64,000 bases of DNA, taken from the NCBI GenBank assembly GCA_910575445.1, contig CAJTFW010000001.1, forward strand, positions 434,001 to 498,000, read 5' to 3'. Below are positions 25,038 through 32,602 of the stretch, piece after piece (within the stretch, counting starts at the first letter, position 1; each line of letters opens with the position of its first letter). A model generated the notes under the pieces. The model saw only the letters and a program-made list of their open reading frames with translations. It did no database searches and had not been told where the DNA came from. This DNA is from Lachnospiraceae bacterium (GTDB lineage: Bacteria; Bacillota; Clostridia; Lachnospirales; Lachnospiraceae). The translations under genes were made by a program, and so were the position numbers.

Positions 25038-27623
25038 TTATTCTGTAACACGCAGCTTTTCAACCATACTCCCTTTATTGAATATTTTTAATGCAATCAC
25101 TGGCAAGATGGCAGCCACCATCAAAAGCAAAATACATACAATTATAGCGGGAACAAGTGTAAAGTGAAAAGTAAAGAACCAAATGCCGCCAGTAAGTGTC
25201 TTTACTATAGTAAACGCAAGTATTACAGATAAAATCAGGCCGACCATACATGCGCCAACCGCATAGTAAACACTTTCCCAAATCATCATCCGGGTCAGCT
25301 GTTTTGTTGTCATACCAATACTTTGCATGGTTGCAAATTCATGGCGCCTTGCTAAAATAGTGGTGATAATGGTATTTACTAAGTTGAGCACTCCGGCTGC
25401 GCCAAAGATAATACCAATCAAACCGCCGACAAATTGAAGCATAGTCCGGGTCGTCATAGCGTCTTGTCTGGCTTCTTTGGCAGAAGCATAACTTAGGCGA
25501 GGGTCTACATTTGTGATATAGTTCTCCAAAAATGCATGGATAGTCTCCTGTTGTTTCTCCTCCACATCAAAGGAATATTTGTAAATAGCCGGTTCATCGT
25601 AAATCTGAGTGTAAATACTGGTTGGAAGATACAAAAACAGACCATCCTTGCCAACTTCAAAGGGACCATGGGTAGTATATCTAATTTCTTCATCGTCACC
25701 GTTAAGGGCAGCTTTGGCTAATACAGGCAGCTCCATGATTGCTTCTCCATCTTTAAAAACGCTAATAATATCCCCCACCTCTAGCAGATCAAACGCTGGA
25801 TTTAAAATAGATGTTCCCATATCAGATGCAACCCCTAAGAGTACGCCTTCACCATTTTCCATCTGTCTATAAAGCTTATGTGCATCTGTCTCGCCTTCTT
25901 GAATATCCATACGGGCAAGAGCGATTTCTTCCATGCCATATACATTACAGATTGGGTGTCCATCATCGCCCAGATTAAAGACGATGCCACCTTCGGTAAC
26001 TGCATAGCCAATGCCAGTATTTTCATCGGTTCCTGTGTAAGTAAATTCTACCGGAAAATTATAGGTTATATAGCTGTCATCTAGTGTGTTTTTGTAAATG
26101 GCAGAAGCGTTGTTTACTCCTGGCTGTGTGTTGATAGCCTCTATCACTTTCTGTCCCAATCCATGCTCACGCCTTGTAAAGCCTTTCATAATGTTTTTAC
26201 TTACTGCGTTCACTACGACAAAATCCGTTCGGATACTGTAAGATACCTGTTTTTCTATATCTACACTGTCAGCGGCAATTCCCACACTGTTAAGCAGAAC
26301 GATACATAGTGCCAGAGAAGCTATAATAAAAGCAGAACGGCGCTTATTGCGTCCTAAGTTAGACCATGCTAACCCCAATAAACTGGTACCCATGGTACTT
26401 TTCTTTATCGTTTTTTTACTTGTCGCTGCTTCTACATAGCGAAATGCTTCGATTGGCGGAATATTTGCAGCTACACGAATAGGTTTCTTGGTAGACAGTA
26501 ATATAGTAAAAGCAGTCAGCACAGAGGCTCCCACAAAGATGACCGGGGACGGATTTACATGGATTGCTACATTTTCATAGCTGGAAGATAACATATTCAC
26601 CATATAAGGCAAGGTTATTTTTCCAATAAAATAGCCAATCAGTAAGCCCAAAGGAATCGCAATACAGGAAAGCCACAGCGCCTGCTGGTTTATCAGTTTC
26701 TTTACCTGGCGCTTGCTCATACCTACTGTGCGGTACAGACCATAGCGGCGAATCTCCTGCATCACCGCAATGTCAAACACATTGTAAATCAGCAGATACC
26801 CGCAGAGAATAAACAATACGATAATAACAGCTCCTAACAGAAGCGTCGTTGGCTTTAAGGTAGGATTGGTTATTGTATTTATTGTTGCAGATAGATTATC
26901 GGAGTTGGTGGCGTCCGGGTCACCACCCATTTGCCATATCCAGTGATCCAGATTTTCCTGAAGCCCTACGGTGCTTGTAGCTATAAAGTCAGAATAATAG
27001 GTGCCTGCCATATCCCTATCCTGGTCATAGGTGTACTCAAAGATATCAGGGTGCGCATCCCGAAACGCTGTTCCCGCCCACATCATACTAAGCTGTTCAC
27101 TGGTGGCTTCAAACCAGCCAGATACAACCATATCCAGTTGATAGTTCTGACCATGCGCAGTAAAAGCAATGCTAACAGTAGCACCTACCTCTGGCTCCAC
27201 TCCCAAATCTCTAAGTGCCGTATCTGAAGTGACAATCTCATTCTCTGCCTTTGGTATACTGCCATGAACAGGCATACAAAAGGTCAAATCAGCCTGAACA
27301 GAATCTAGAACATCAAACTCGATATTATGATAGGAAGTATTTGTAAGGAATCCTATTGGCATCCTAAGACCATATGCCCGGATAAAATCGGCATCCTCCA
27401 AAGCCTTATACTGCTTGGCAGTCATATTGTGGAAATCACCATCTGAGCGACTGCCTTTTAACATCTGCATCGTTAAGGTTACCGATTCTGTCGCTCCTAT
27501 ACCAATTGTAGTAACCGTAGTAAAAAGAATTGAGGTCAGCATAATCGCCAATACCGCAATCAGGTTTCGCATCCTGCTGGCTTGAAAGCTGCGCCTAGCA
27601 AGAATATTTAACATATTTTTCAT
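25038..27623 (-). CDS. FtsX-type ABC permease (MacB/BceB-like)
   Basis: Large permease of 861 residues with an N-terminal membrane segment (about 20-42), an extracellular domain, a first FtsX cluster of membrane segments (about 270-400), a second extracellular domain (about 450-730) and a second FtsX cluster near the C terminus. The duplicated FtsX plan is that of type VII ABC permeases. I chose ATG 27623, preceded by AAGGAGGAAC; the frame is open further upstream but without a binding site. Proteins with this plan export or sense antimicrobial peptides in Firmicutes, and the linked two-component genes fit such a role by inference. Confidence 0.85.
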   Translation of the reverse strand: MKNMLNILARRSFQASRMRNLIAVLAIMLTSILFTTVTTIGIGATESVTLTMQMLKGSRSDGDFHNMTAKQYKALEDADFIRAYGLRMPIGFLTNTSYHNIEFDVLDSVQADLTFCMPVHGSIPKAENEIVTSDTALRDLGVEPEVGATVSIAFTAHGQNYQLDMVVSGWFEATSEQLSMMWAGTAFRDAHPDIFEYTYDQDRDMAGTYYSDFIATSTVGLQENLDHWIWQMGGDPDATNSDNLSATINTITNPTLKPTTLLLGAVIIVLFILCGYLLIYNVFDIAVMQEIRRYGLYRTVGMSKRQVKKLINQQALWLSCIAIPLGLLIGYFIGKITLPYMVNMLSSSYENVAIHVNPSPVIFVGASVLTAFTILLSTKKPIRVAANIPPIEAFRYVEAATSKKTIKKSTMGTSLLGLAWSNLGRNKRRSAFIIASLALCIVLLNSVGIAADSVDIEKQVSYSIRTDFVVVNAVSKNIMKGFTRREHGLGQKVIEAINTQPGVNNASAIYKNTLDDSYITYNFPVEFTYTGTDENTGIGYAVTEGGIVFNLGDDGHPICNVYGMEEIALARMDIQEGETDAHKLYRQMENGEGVLLGVASDMGTSILNPAFDLLEVGDIISVFKDGEAIMELPVLAKAALNGDDEEIRYTTHGPFEVGKDGLFLYLPTSIYTQIYDEPAIYKYSFDVEEKQQETIHAFLENYITNVDPRLSYASAKEARQDAMTTRTMLQFVGGLIGIIFGAAGVLNLVNTIITTILARRHEFATMQSIGMTTKQLTRMMIWESVYYAVGACMVGLILSVILAFTIVKTLTGGIWFFTFHFTLVPAIIVCILLLMVAAILPVIALKIFNKGSMVEKLRVTE

Positions 27624-27692
27624 TGGATGTTCCTCCTTGCCTGTTTCTAAAGATAAGGATAGCATAGCTATGTCACAATTCGGGCACATGAA

Positions 27693-27710
27693 TATCACAA
27701 ATTTGTGATA
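27693..27710. promoter_or_regulatory. 18-bp perfect palindrome upstream of the permease gene
   Basis: TATCACAAATTTGTGATA is a perfect dyad between the terminator of the upstream ATPase gene and the permease start. Candidate -35 TTGTGA and -10 TATCTT boxes with a 17-bp spacer follow it on the minus strand. It may be an operator of the linked response regulator or of a CRP-like protein; which one is not known. Confidence 0.5.
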
Positions 27711-27737
27711 AAAAATGCGCCCTGTTGTCAGGCGCAT
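27710..27737 (-). terminator. intra-operon terminator between the first ATPase and the permease
   Basis: On the minus strand ATGCGCC, an approximately 8-nt loop, and GGGCGCAT are followed by T6. It overlaps the last bases of the ATPase region and would separate the regulator unit from the permease unit. Confidence 0.7.
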
Positions 27738-27745
27738 GGATTTTA

Positions 27746-28411
27746 CTATACGATTTTTCCGTCTTGCAGCCGCACTATTCGGTCCGCAAGTTGGGCAAGG
27801 TCAAGATTATGAGTAATTACCACCAATGTCTGATGAAATGTGGCAGCAGTCATTTTCAGTAATCCAGCAACATTTTGTGTTGTTTTTATATCAAAGCTGC
27901 CAGTAGGCTCATCGGCTAAGACAATCGAGGGCTTTGTGATCAAAGCACGTGCAATTGCCGCACATTGTTGTGCGCCACCAGAAAGCATATAAGGGTAAGC
28001 ATCTAGGTAATGGCAAAGTCCTAGCAGATGAACAAGGTTGGAAAAATATGCGGTATCTGGCCTGGTATCATCAAGAGCCAGCGGAAATATTATATTTTCT
28101 TTGATGGTCAATTCTGGTATCAGGTTGTATCCCTGAAAAACAAATCCAATCTTTCTGCGTCTAAATACTGTAAGCTGTTCTTCTTTCATTTGTGATAAGT
28201 CCACTCCATCCACAATGACGTTTCCTTCTGTGGGCTGATAAAGTCCGGCAATCATATTTAACAATGTTGTTTTTCCAGAGCCGGATGCGCCCACAATAAC
28301 AGTAAACTTTCCTTTTTCTATGGATAAATCGATGCCATCTAGCGCTTTGACTATTTGTGGCCCGTCTTTAAAAAATTTTTTTAAGTGTTGTATTGTCACA
28401 ATATCCATCAT
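27746..28411 (-). CDS. ABC transporter ATP-binding protein with degenerate signature
   Basis: A 221-residue paralogue of the ATPase at 24339. Walker A is intact (GASGSGKTT), Walker B reads [12 protein letters not shown], and the switch His is present (VITHNLDLA). The signature is altered to LSGGAQQCAAIARAL: the glutamine after GG, the arginine and the valine of the usual [15 protein letters not shown] are all changed. The D-loop is also unusual (SFD instead of NLD). It follows the histidine kinase gene by 13 bp. It could form a mixed ATPase dimer with the intact paralogue or be decaying. Confidence 0.85.
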   Translation of the reverse strand: MMDIVTIQHLKKFFKDGPQIVKALDGIDLSIEKGKFTVIVGASGSGKTTLLNMIAGLYQPTEGNVIVDGVDLSQMKEEQLTVFRRRKIGFVFQGYNLIPELTIKENIIFPLALDDTRPDTAYFSNLVHLLGLCHYLDAYPYMLSGGAQQCAAIARALITKPSIVLADEPTGSFDIKTTQNVAGLLKMTAATFHQTLVVITHNLDLAQLADRIVRLQDGKIV

Positions 28412-28424
28412 TAAACTATCTCCA

Positions 28425-29444
28425 TTAGCTTAACAGGAAGACTGAGAAGGTGCTTCCTTCGCCCTTTTTTGATGTTACGGTGATATATCCATTTTGTTGG
28501 GCAATAATTCCTCTTGCCAAATACAGACCCAAACCAACCCCTTCTTCTGTGGTCACTTCTTTTGCCCGATAAAAGCGTTGGAATATAGCATGATAATGTT
28601 CCTCTGCAATGCCTATCCCTGTATCGCTGATATCAATTCGGGTATAAAATTGCCATGGACGGACCAGAATGTGGATACTACCACCTTCTGGCGTATATTT
28701 TACCGCATTATTTAAAATATTGCCAATCGCTTCTGCCGTCCATTTTGGATCGTGCTTTAAGGTCAATGTACGGTCACAATCAACCAAAAGCTGGATATGT
28801 TTCTTTTCTGCTTCTGCCAGCATCATACTAATGGATTTTGCAAGTGTATCGCTCAATCTTGCTTCTTTTAGATGCAAAATGAAAATCCCAGTTTCTAACC
28901 GGGACATTTTAATCAATGACTGCATTAAAAAATCAAGCTTGTCAATCTGAACAGCCATTAAGTTCAGAAATTCTTGCTGTTTGTCAAAGGACAATGTATG
29001 CTGTTTTAAAATGCCAGTTATCATCTGAATATTTGTTGTTGGTGTTTTGACCTGATGGGATATATCACTGACCAGCTCTTGTATGGTCTGTTTGTCTTGC
29101 CTGCTCTGCTTTTGTTCGTCTTTCATCTTCTCATAGTATTGCAGCAGTTTATTCTGTACCTTTGAGAGAAAGGTTTCTTCATATGGAAAAAAGTTTTTTA
29201 CTTCCCCCTCCTCCATTAGAATATCAACGGTTTCACATATATGATTGGAAAAATCAGAAAGTTGACGCTCCTGCCAAAGAGCCCAAAATGCTGTTGCAAG
29301 AAAAGAAACGCCACAGAAAACAAATAAAAATCCACGTATAAGTTCTTGCGGAAGATAAGGGAAAAAAAGTCCTGTTATTCCTGCACAAAAGGCAAGGCCC
29401 AAAAGTAATCTTCGGAAAAGTCCTGTCAGACGCATTTCTTTCAT
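28425..29444 (-). CDS. sensor histidine kinase
   Basis: Membrane sensor of 339 residues with two N-terminal membrane segments and almost no extracellular loop, which suggests intramembrane sensing as in BceS-type kinases that sense through their transporter. The H box is SDISHQVKTPTTN (about residue 135), the N box NILNNAVKYTPEGG, and the G boxes DTGIGI and GVGLGLYLARGI. The ATG at 29444 overlaps the response regulator stop (ATGA), so the pair is translationally coupled. Confidence 0.9.
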   Translation of the reverse strand: MKEMRLTGLFRRLLLGLAFCAGITGLFFPYLPQELIRGFLFVFCGVSFLATAFWALWQERQLSDFSNHICETVDILMEEGEVKNFFPYEETFLSKVQNKLLQYYEKMKDEQKQSRQDKQTIQELVSDISHQVKTPTTNIQMITGILKQHTLSFDKQQEFLNLMAVQIDKLDFLMQSLIKMSRLETGIFILHLKEARLSDTLAKSISMMLAEAEKKHIQLLVDCDRTLTLKHDPKWTAEAIGNILNNAVKYTPEGGSIHILVRPWQFYTRIDISDTGIGIAEEHYHAIFQRFYRAKEVTTEEGVGLGLYLARGIIAQQNGYITVTSKKGEGSTFSVFLLS

Positions 29445-30127
29445 AAGGCATCTCCCGTCCACACATATCCTATCCCACGCACTGTCTTGATATATGTATG
29501 CGTATCATCTTCAATTTTGGCTCTTAACCGATTGATGGTGACAGTCAGTGCATGATCGTCAACAAAATTATCTTCAATATCCCAAAGCCGCTCCAAAAGC
29601 ATCTGTCTGGTCAGGATATTTCCGGCATTTTCTGTTAAGATTTTCAACAGTTTATATTCATTGGCAGTAACGATGATTTTTTCATTTCTGCGTGCTGCGG
29701 TAAGTTTACTAAAATCAAGCGAAAGAAAGCCATCGCTCCAGCCGTTTACCGTTTGCTGCTCTGATGCAGGATTTCTGCGAACGGCGACTTCTATACGCCG
29801 CAGAAGTATCTTCATATTAAATGGTTTTGTAACATAGTCCTCTGCACCAAGATCAAAACCATTTAAAATATCTTGTTCTAGATCATTTGCGGATAAAAAT
29901 ATAACAGGCATTTGTGGGTGCATCTTTTTTATTGTGTGGCATAGATCAAAACCATTTCCATCTGGCAAATTTACATCAAGTATTGCCAAATCAAAATGGT
30001 CACTTTGTATAAGCTGGTGTGCCTTTTTACAATTATAGGCAGCAACCGTCAAGTAGCCATTACTATCTAATTCAAAACATATCCCTGTACTTAGCGTTAA
30101 ATCATCTTCAACAACTAATAATTTCAT
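29441..30127 (-). CDS. OmpR/PhoB-type response regulator
   Basis: Response regulator of 228 residues: receiver domain with the phosphoacceptor in AILDVNLPDGNGFD (about residue 51) and the switch Lys in VTKPFNMKILLRR (about 101), followed by a winged-helix DNA-binding domain (about 130-225) ending TYIKTVRGIGYVW. It is the first gene of the minus-strand operon and likely controls the linked ABC genes. The binding site AAAGGA lies 8-9 bases before the ATG. Confidence 0.92.
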   Translation of the reverse strand: MKLLVVEDDLTLSTGICFELDSNGYLTVAAYNCKKAHQLIQSDHFDLAILDVNLPDGNGFDLCHTIKKMHPQMPVIFLSANDLEQDILNGFDLGAEDYVTKPFNMKILLRRIEVAVRRNPASEQQTVNGWSDGFLSLDFSKLTAARRNEKIIVTANEYKLLKILTENAGNILTRQMLLERLWDIEDNFVDDHALTVTINRLRAKIEDDTHTYIKTVRGIGYVWTGDAL

Positions 30128-30166
30128 TTATTATATCCTTTCCGTGTCATATCATCCACTTCCAAC

Positions 30167-30195
30167 ATTATATTTCTTTTTTTTGAGGGATGCAA
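30167..30195 (-). promoter_or_regulatory. sigma-A promoter of the two-component operon
   Basis: On the minus strand TTGCAT (30195-30190) and TATAAT (30172-30167) are separated by 17 bp, about 40 bp before the response regulator ATG. Confidence 0.65.
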
Positions 30196-30328
30196 GTGCC
30201 TTGTATCACCAAGATAAAGACAAATAATTTTCGTTAAAAAATTAGCAAAAAAATCCCGCATAATTTCTTATAAGATACAGGATACTAACCTTGTAAATCT
30301 GATAGAAGAGAAAAAGGAGGTCATAACG

Positions 30329-30649
30329 ATGACAAGATTAGATTGTTCGGTAGTAAATTGTACGTATAATAAGGATAATTCCTGCTGCAAAGACAATATT
30401 CATGTAGGAGGACAAGGAGCCAAGGTAACAGACCAGACTTGTTGTGACAGCTTTCAGGAGCGCAGATATGATGGAATGAGAAATGCGGACGATATTCCAA
30501 GCAAGCCCACGGCAGTGTCCTGTGATGCGACAAATTGTACACATAACCAGGCTTGTAAATGCCATGCAGACCAGATTGAAGTGTGTGGGGCAGATGCTTG
30601 TCAGAGTGACGATACAAGATGTGGAACGTTTGTATGCGAGTGTAAATAA
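30329..30649 (+). CDS. DUF1540 protein, two Cys-rich domains
   Basis: A 106-residue protein with two copies of the DUF1540 pattern: LDCSVVNCTYNKDNSCCKDNI...CCDSF near the start and VSCDATNCTHNQACKCHADQI...CGTFVC near the end. The regular cysteine spacing suggests metal binding. DUF1540 proteins are common in spore-forming Clostridia, and their function is not known. AAAGGAGGT precedes the ATG. It is transcribed away from the two-component operon and ends before a strong bidirectional terminator. Confidence 0.85.
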   Translation: MTRLDCSVVNCTYNKDNSCCKDNIHVGGQGAKVTDQTCCDSFQERRYDGMRNADDIPSKPTAVSCDATNCTHNQACKCHADQIEVCGADACQSDDTRCGTFVCECK

Positions 30650-30662
30650 CAGAAGATAAAGA

Positions 30663-30704
30663 TGCCAGGAAATAGCGAAAGATTTGTTATTTCCTGGCAT
30701 TTTC
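30663..30704. terminator. bidirectional terminator
   Basis: The perfect 12-bp arms TGCCAGGAAATA / TATTTCCTGGCA are followed by TTTTCTTAT on the plus strand. It serves the DUF1540 gene and the convergent small Cys-rich gene. Confidence 0.85.
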
Positions 30705-30899
30705 TTATAGGGACAAGTCCTTAATACGTCCGCGTTCTCTTTGGTTGTAGAGCTTCTTTTTATTAATACGATGCACTTTTGCGCGGGGAATATATTTGGC
30801 ACAGTGCTGACAGTAAGTTTTATGACAGGCGTCCCTGCCTTTTTGACATTGGCCAAGTGCTAGATAATATTTACAAGGGATTTCTCTATATTTTGCCAT
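30705..30899 (-). CDS. small Cys/His-rich basic protein
   Basis: A 64-residue protein with a C-x7-C-x6-C... array (IPCKYYLALGQCQKGRDACH, then YCQHC) followed by a basic tail (HRINKKKLYNQRERGR). The spacing suggests one zinc site, and the tail suggests nucleic acid binding; both are inference. Similar short proteins occur in other Lachnospiraceae as far as I recall. AAAGGAAATC precedes the ATG. It lies 22 bp downstream of rtcB and may be cotranscribed with it. Confidence 0.7.
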   Translation of the reverse strand: MAKYREIPCKYYLALGQCQKGRDACHKTYCQHCAKYIPRAKVHRINKKKLYNQRERGRIKDLSL

Positions 30900-30921
30900 A
30901 AGATTTCCTTTCTGATTTTAA

Positions 30922-32040
30922 TTAGGAGCGATTGCCAGCTTTATAATTATAGACTGGAGTTAATATTTTCAAAATATCAGCGGTATCGCCAATCTGTGAG
31001 GCAATCGTCTCCAGATTACGATAAGCAAAGGGCGCTTCATCTAGTGTGTCTTTGCCAATGCAGGCACAGTGAATTCCTTTCATCTGGGCTTTAAATTGGG
31101 AGACTGTATAACGTTTGGCTACCTCTTCTCGCTTTAGAAGCCGGCCAGAGCCATGGGGCGCAGAATGATTCCATCTGGCATTACCTTTGCCAACGGCTAA
31201 GAGAATTCCATCTCTCATATTGGCTGGAATCAGAAGTTTTTCGCCTTTTTTGGCAGAGACAGAGCCTTTTCTAAGAAGATAGGTGTCTCCTTCACGCACA
31301 ATAAAGTTGTGTGGACAGGAGAAGACATCGCTTGCTTTCCATTTCATTGCTTTACAGAGGACTTCTAGGATAGCAAGACGATTTTCTTCGGCGTAATCTT
31401 GTACAATGGAAAGGTCGTATAGAAAATCTTCTAATAAGTCTCCTTCTAACCATATCATAGGCCAGGGAGCAGTGATGCCTTTGGATTTAAGTTCTTTTTT
31501 TCCTATCTGCAAGTAGTATTCACTGACTTCTTTGCCAAGCCTTCGGCTTCCGCTATGGATGATAAGATAACGTGTACCATCCGCATCTTTATCAATTTCG
31601 ATAAAATGGTTGCCACTGCCAAGGGTTCCAACGCTGCACATAGTCTTTTCCAGATGGATATGCTCCACGCAGCGCAATCTTTCATAGGGAAAATCAAGAC
31701 CACGTGCAAGTGGTGTGTGGCGAATGGACATGCCAACAGGAATCTGCTCGCGGATAATGGTGTCTAGATGCTGATATTCGATTCTGGATTTATGGAGTGT
31801 AGCACAAGTCATACCACAGCCAATATCAATACCAAGAAGAGCAGGAAGTAGCTGCTCTTGAAAGGTCATGGTAAGACCAATCGGGCCGACCTTTCCAGGA
31901 TGGACATCAGGCATAATGCAGATATGGCTGTCTTTGGCGCATGGATGGTCGCAGATAAGCTGAGTCTGTGCCAGTGCGTAAGGGTCAATTTGGTCTGTGA
32001 AAATGGTTGCAGATGTATAAGTACCATGTATTTCTTTCAT
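30922..32040 (-). CDS. rtcB: RtcB family RNA-splicing ligase
   Basis: GTP-dependent ligase joining RNA 2',3'-cyclic phosphate or 3'-phosphate ends to 5'-OH ends, used in RNA repair. The 372-residue protein is of the shorter RtcB form. Visible metal-site and guanylylation motifs include GIDIGCGMTCA, LGSGNHFIEID, IIHSGSRRLG and the C-terminal GSGR followed by a later HCACIGK segment. The nucleotidyl-acceptor His expected near the GSGR region is the H in NHSAPHGSGR. I chose ATG 32040, preceded by AAAGGAA, because the longer frame upstream lacks a binding site. A long leader with its own promoter and a tiny ORF precedes it. Confidence 0.9.
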   Translation of the reverse strand: MKEIHGTYTSATIFTDQIDPYALAQTQLICDHPCAKDSHICIMPDVHPGKVGPIGLTMTFQEQLLPALLGIDIGCGMTCATLHKSRIEYQHLDTIIREQIPVGMSIRHTPLARGLDFPYERLRCVEHIHLEKTMCSVGTLGSGNHFIEIDKDADGTRYLIIHSGSRRLGKEVSEYYLQIGKKELKSKGITAPWPMIWLEGDLLEDFLYDLSIVQDYAEENRLAILEVLCKAMKWKASDVFSCPHNFIVREGDTYLLRKGSVSAKKGEKLLIPANMRDGILLAVGKGNARWNHSAPHGSGRLLKREEVAKRYTVSQFKAQMKGIHCACIGKDTLDEAPFAYRNLETIASQIGDTADILKILTPVYNYKAGNRS

Positions 32041-32167
32041 GTGATTCCTTTCTAATCTATAGATGAAGAAAGGGGCATTTTGGGCGCAAAAATACCCCTG
32101 CTTAGGCGCAGAGGCACACAAAAAGAAATGGTCTGTTTGCGATAGATTGTACGAAATGTTCTAGAAT

Positions 32168-32248
32168 CTAGAATAACGGACGGACAATCAGACCTCTGCG
32201 TAAGATAACATATGTGGTTACATGAGAATATTGGTTTGCGTAAATCAT
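32168..32248 (-). CDS. possible leader peptide upstream of rtcB
   Basis: A 26-codon frame (start MIYANQYSHV, end GLIVRPLF, TAG stop) begins at ATG 32248 with an excellent AAAGGAGG six bases upstream. That binding site is stronger than the one of rtcB itself. It lies wholly inside the rtcB leader, about 130 nt before the rtcB start, so translation of it may influence leader folding. No family is recognised. Confidence 0.4.
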   Translation of the reverse strand: MIYANQYSHVTTYVILRRGLIVRPLF

Positions 32249-32294
32249 AATTGTCCTCCTTTCTTTTTTGCAAAAACAGTAGTTACTATTTGAT

Positions 32295-32323
32295 AGTATA
32301 ACGGGGTGGGAAGGGAAAGTCAA
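32295..32323 (-). promoter_or_regulatory. sigma-A promoter of rtcB
   Basis: On the minus strand TTGACT (32323-32318) and TATACT (32300-32295) are separated by 17 bp. The predicted start near 32288 gives a leader of about 250 nt. Confidence 0.7.
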
Positions 32324-32371
32324 GAAAAAGAGTAAATTTTGTTATAGAAGAAATGATATAAGAGACGCTCG

Positions 32372-32519
32372 CCATGGCCTGGCAGATATTCTTTCCAGAC
32401 CCCGCTCGCGCTTAATGAACGCCTATAGTGGTACTAAATTCGCACTGCGCGTTCCTCTTGCGCTCACCCCGTGCCGATGGCGTTCAATGGGTCTTGCAGG
32501 AACATCTGCCAGACCATGG
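32372..32519. repeat. long-hairpin element, type B copy 1
   Basis: A 148-nt imperfect palindrome. Outer arms CCATGG...CTGGCAGAT and ATCTGCCAG...CCATGG; next arms CAGACCC and GGGTCTTG; then GAACGCC and GGCGTTC. An internal stretch of about 45 nt is nearly identical to the element at 37746. Confidence 0.8.
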
Positions 32520-32602
32520 TGGGCTGTGTATTGGCTTCGATACGTACACTACAGGTGGAAGATTATATCTGTATGCTATATACAGTATTATGTTATTGGC
32601 GC

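Larger units (their letters stand above)
32041..32602. other. 562-bp gap between rtcB and the GT39 gene
   Basis: It holds the rtcB leader (32041-32288, minus strand) with a 26-codon ORF, the rtcB promoter (32295-32323), and a long-hairpin element (32372-32519). The remainder, about 32520-32602, shows nothing recognisable. Short open frames across the hairpin have no binding sites and are not supported as genes. Confidence 0.7.
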
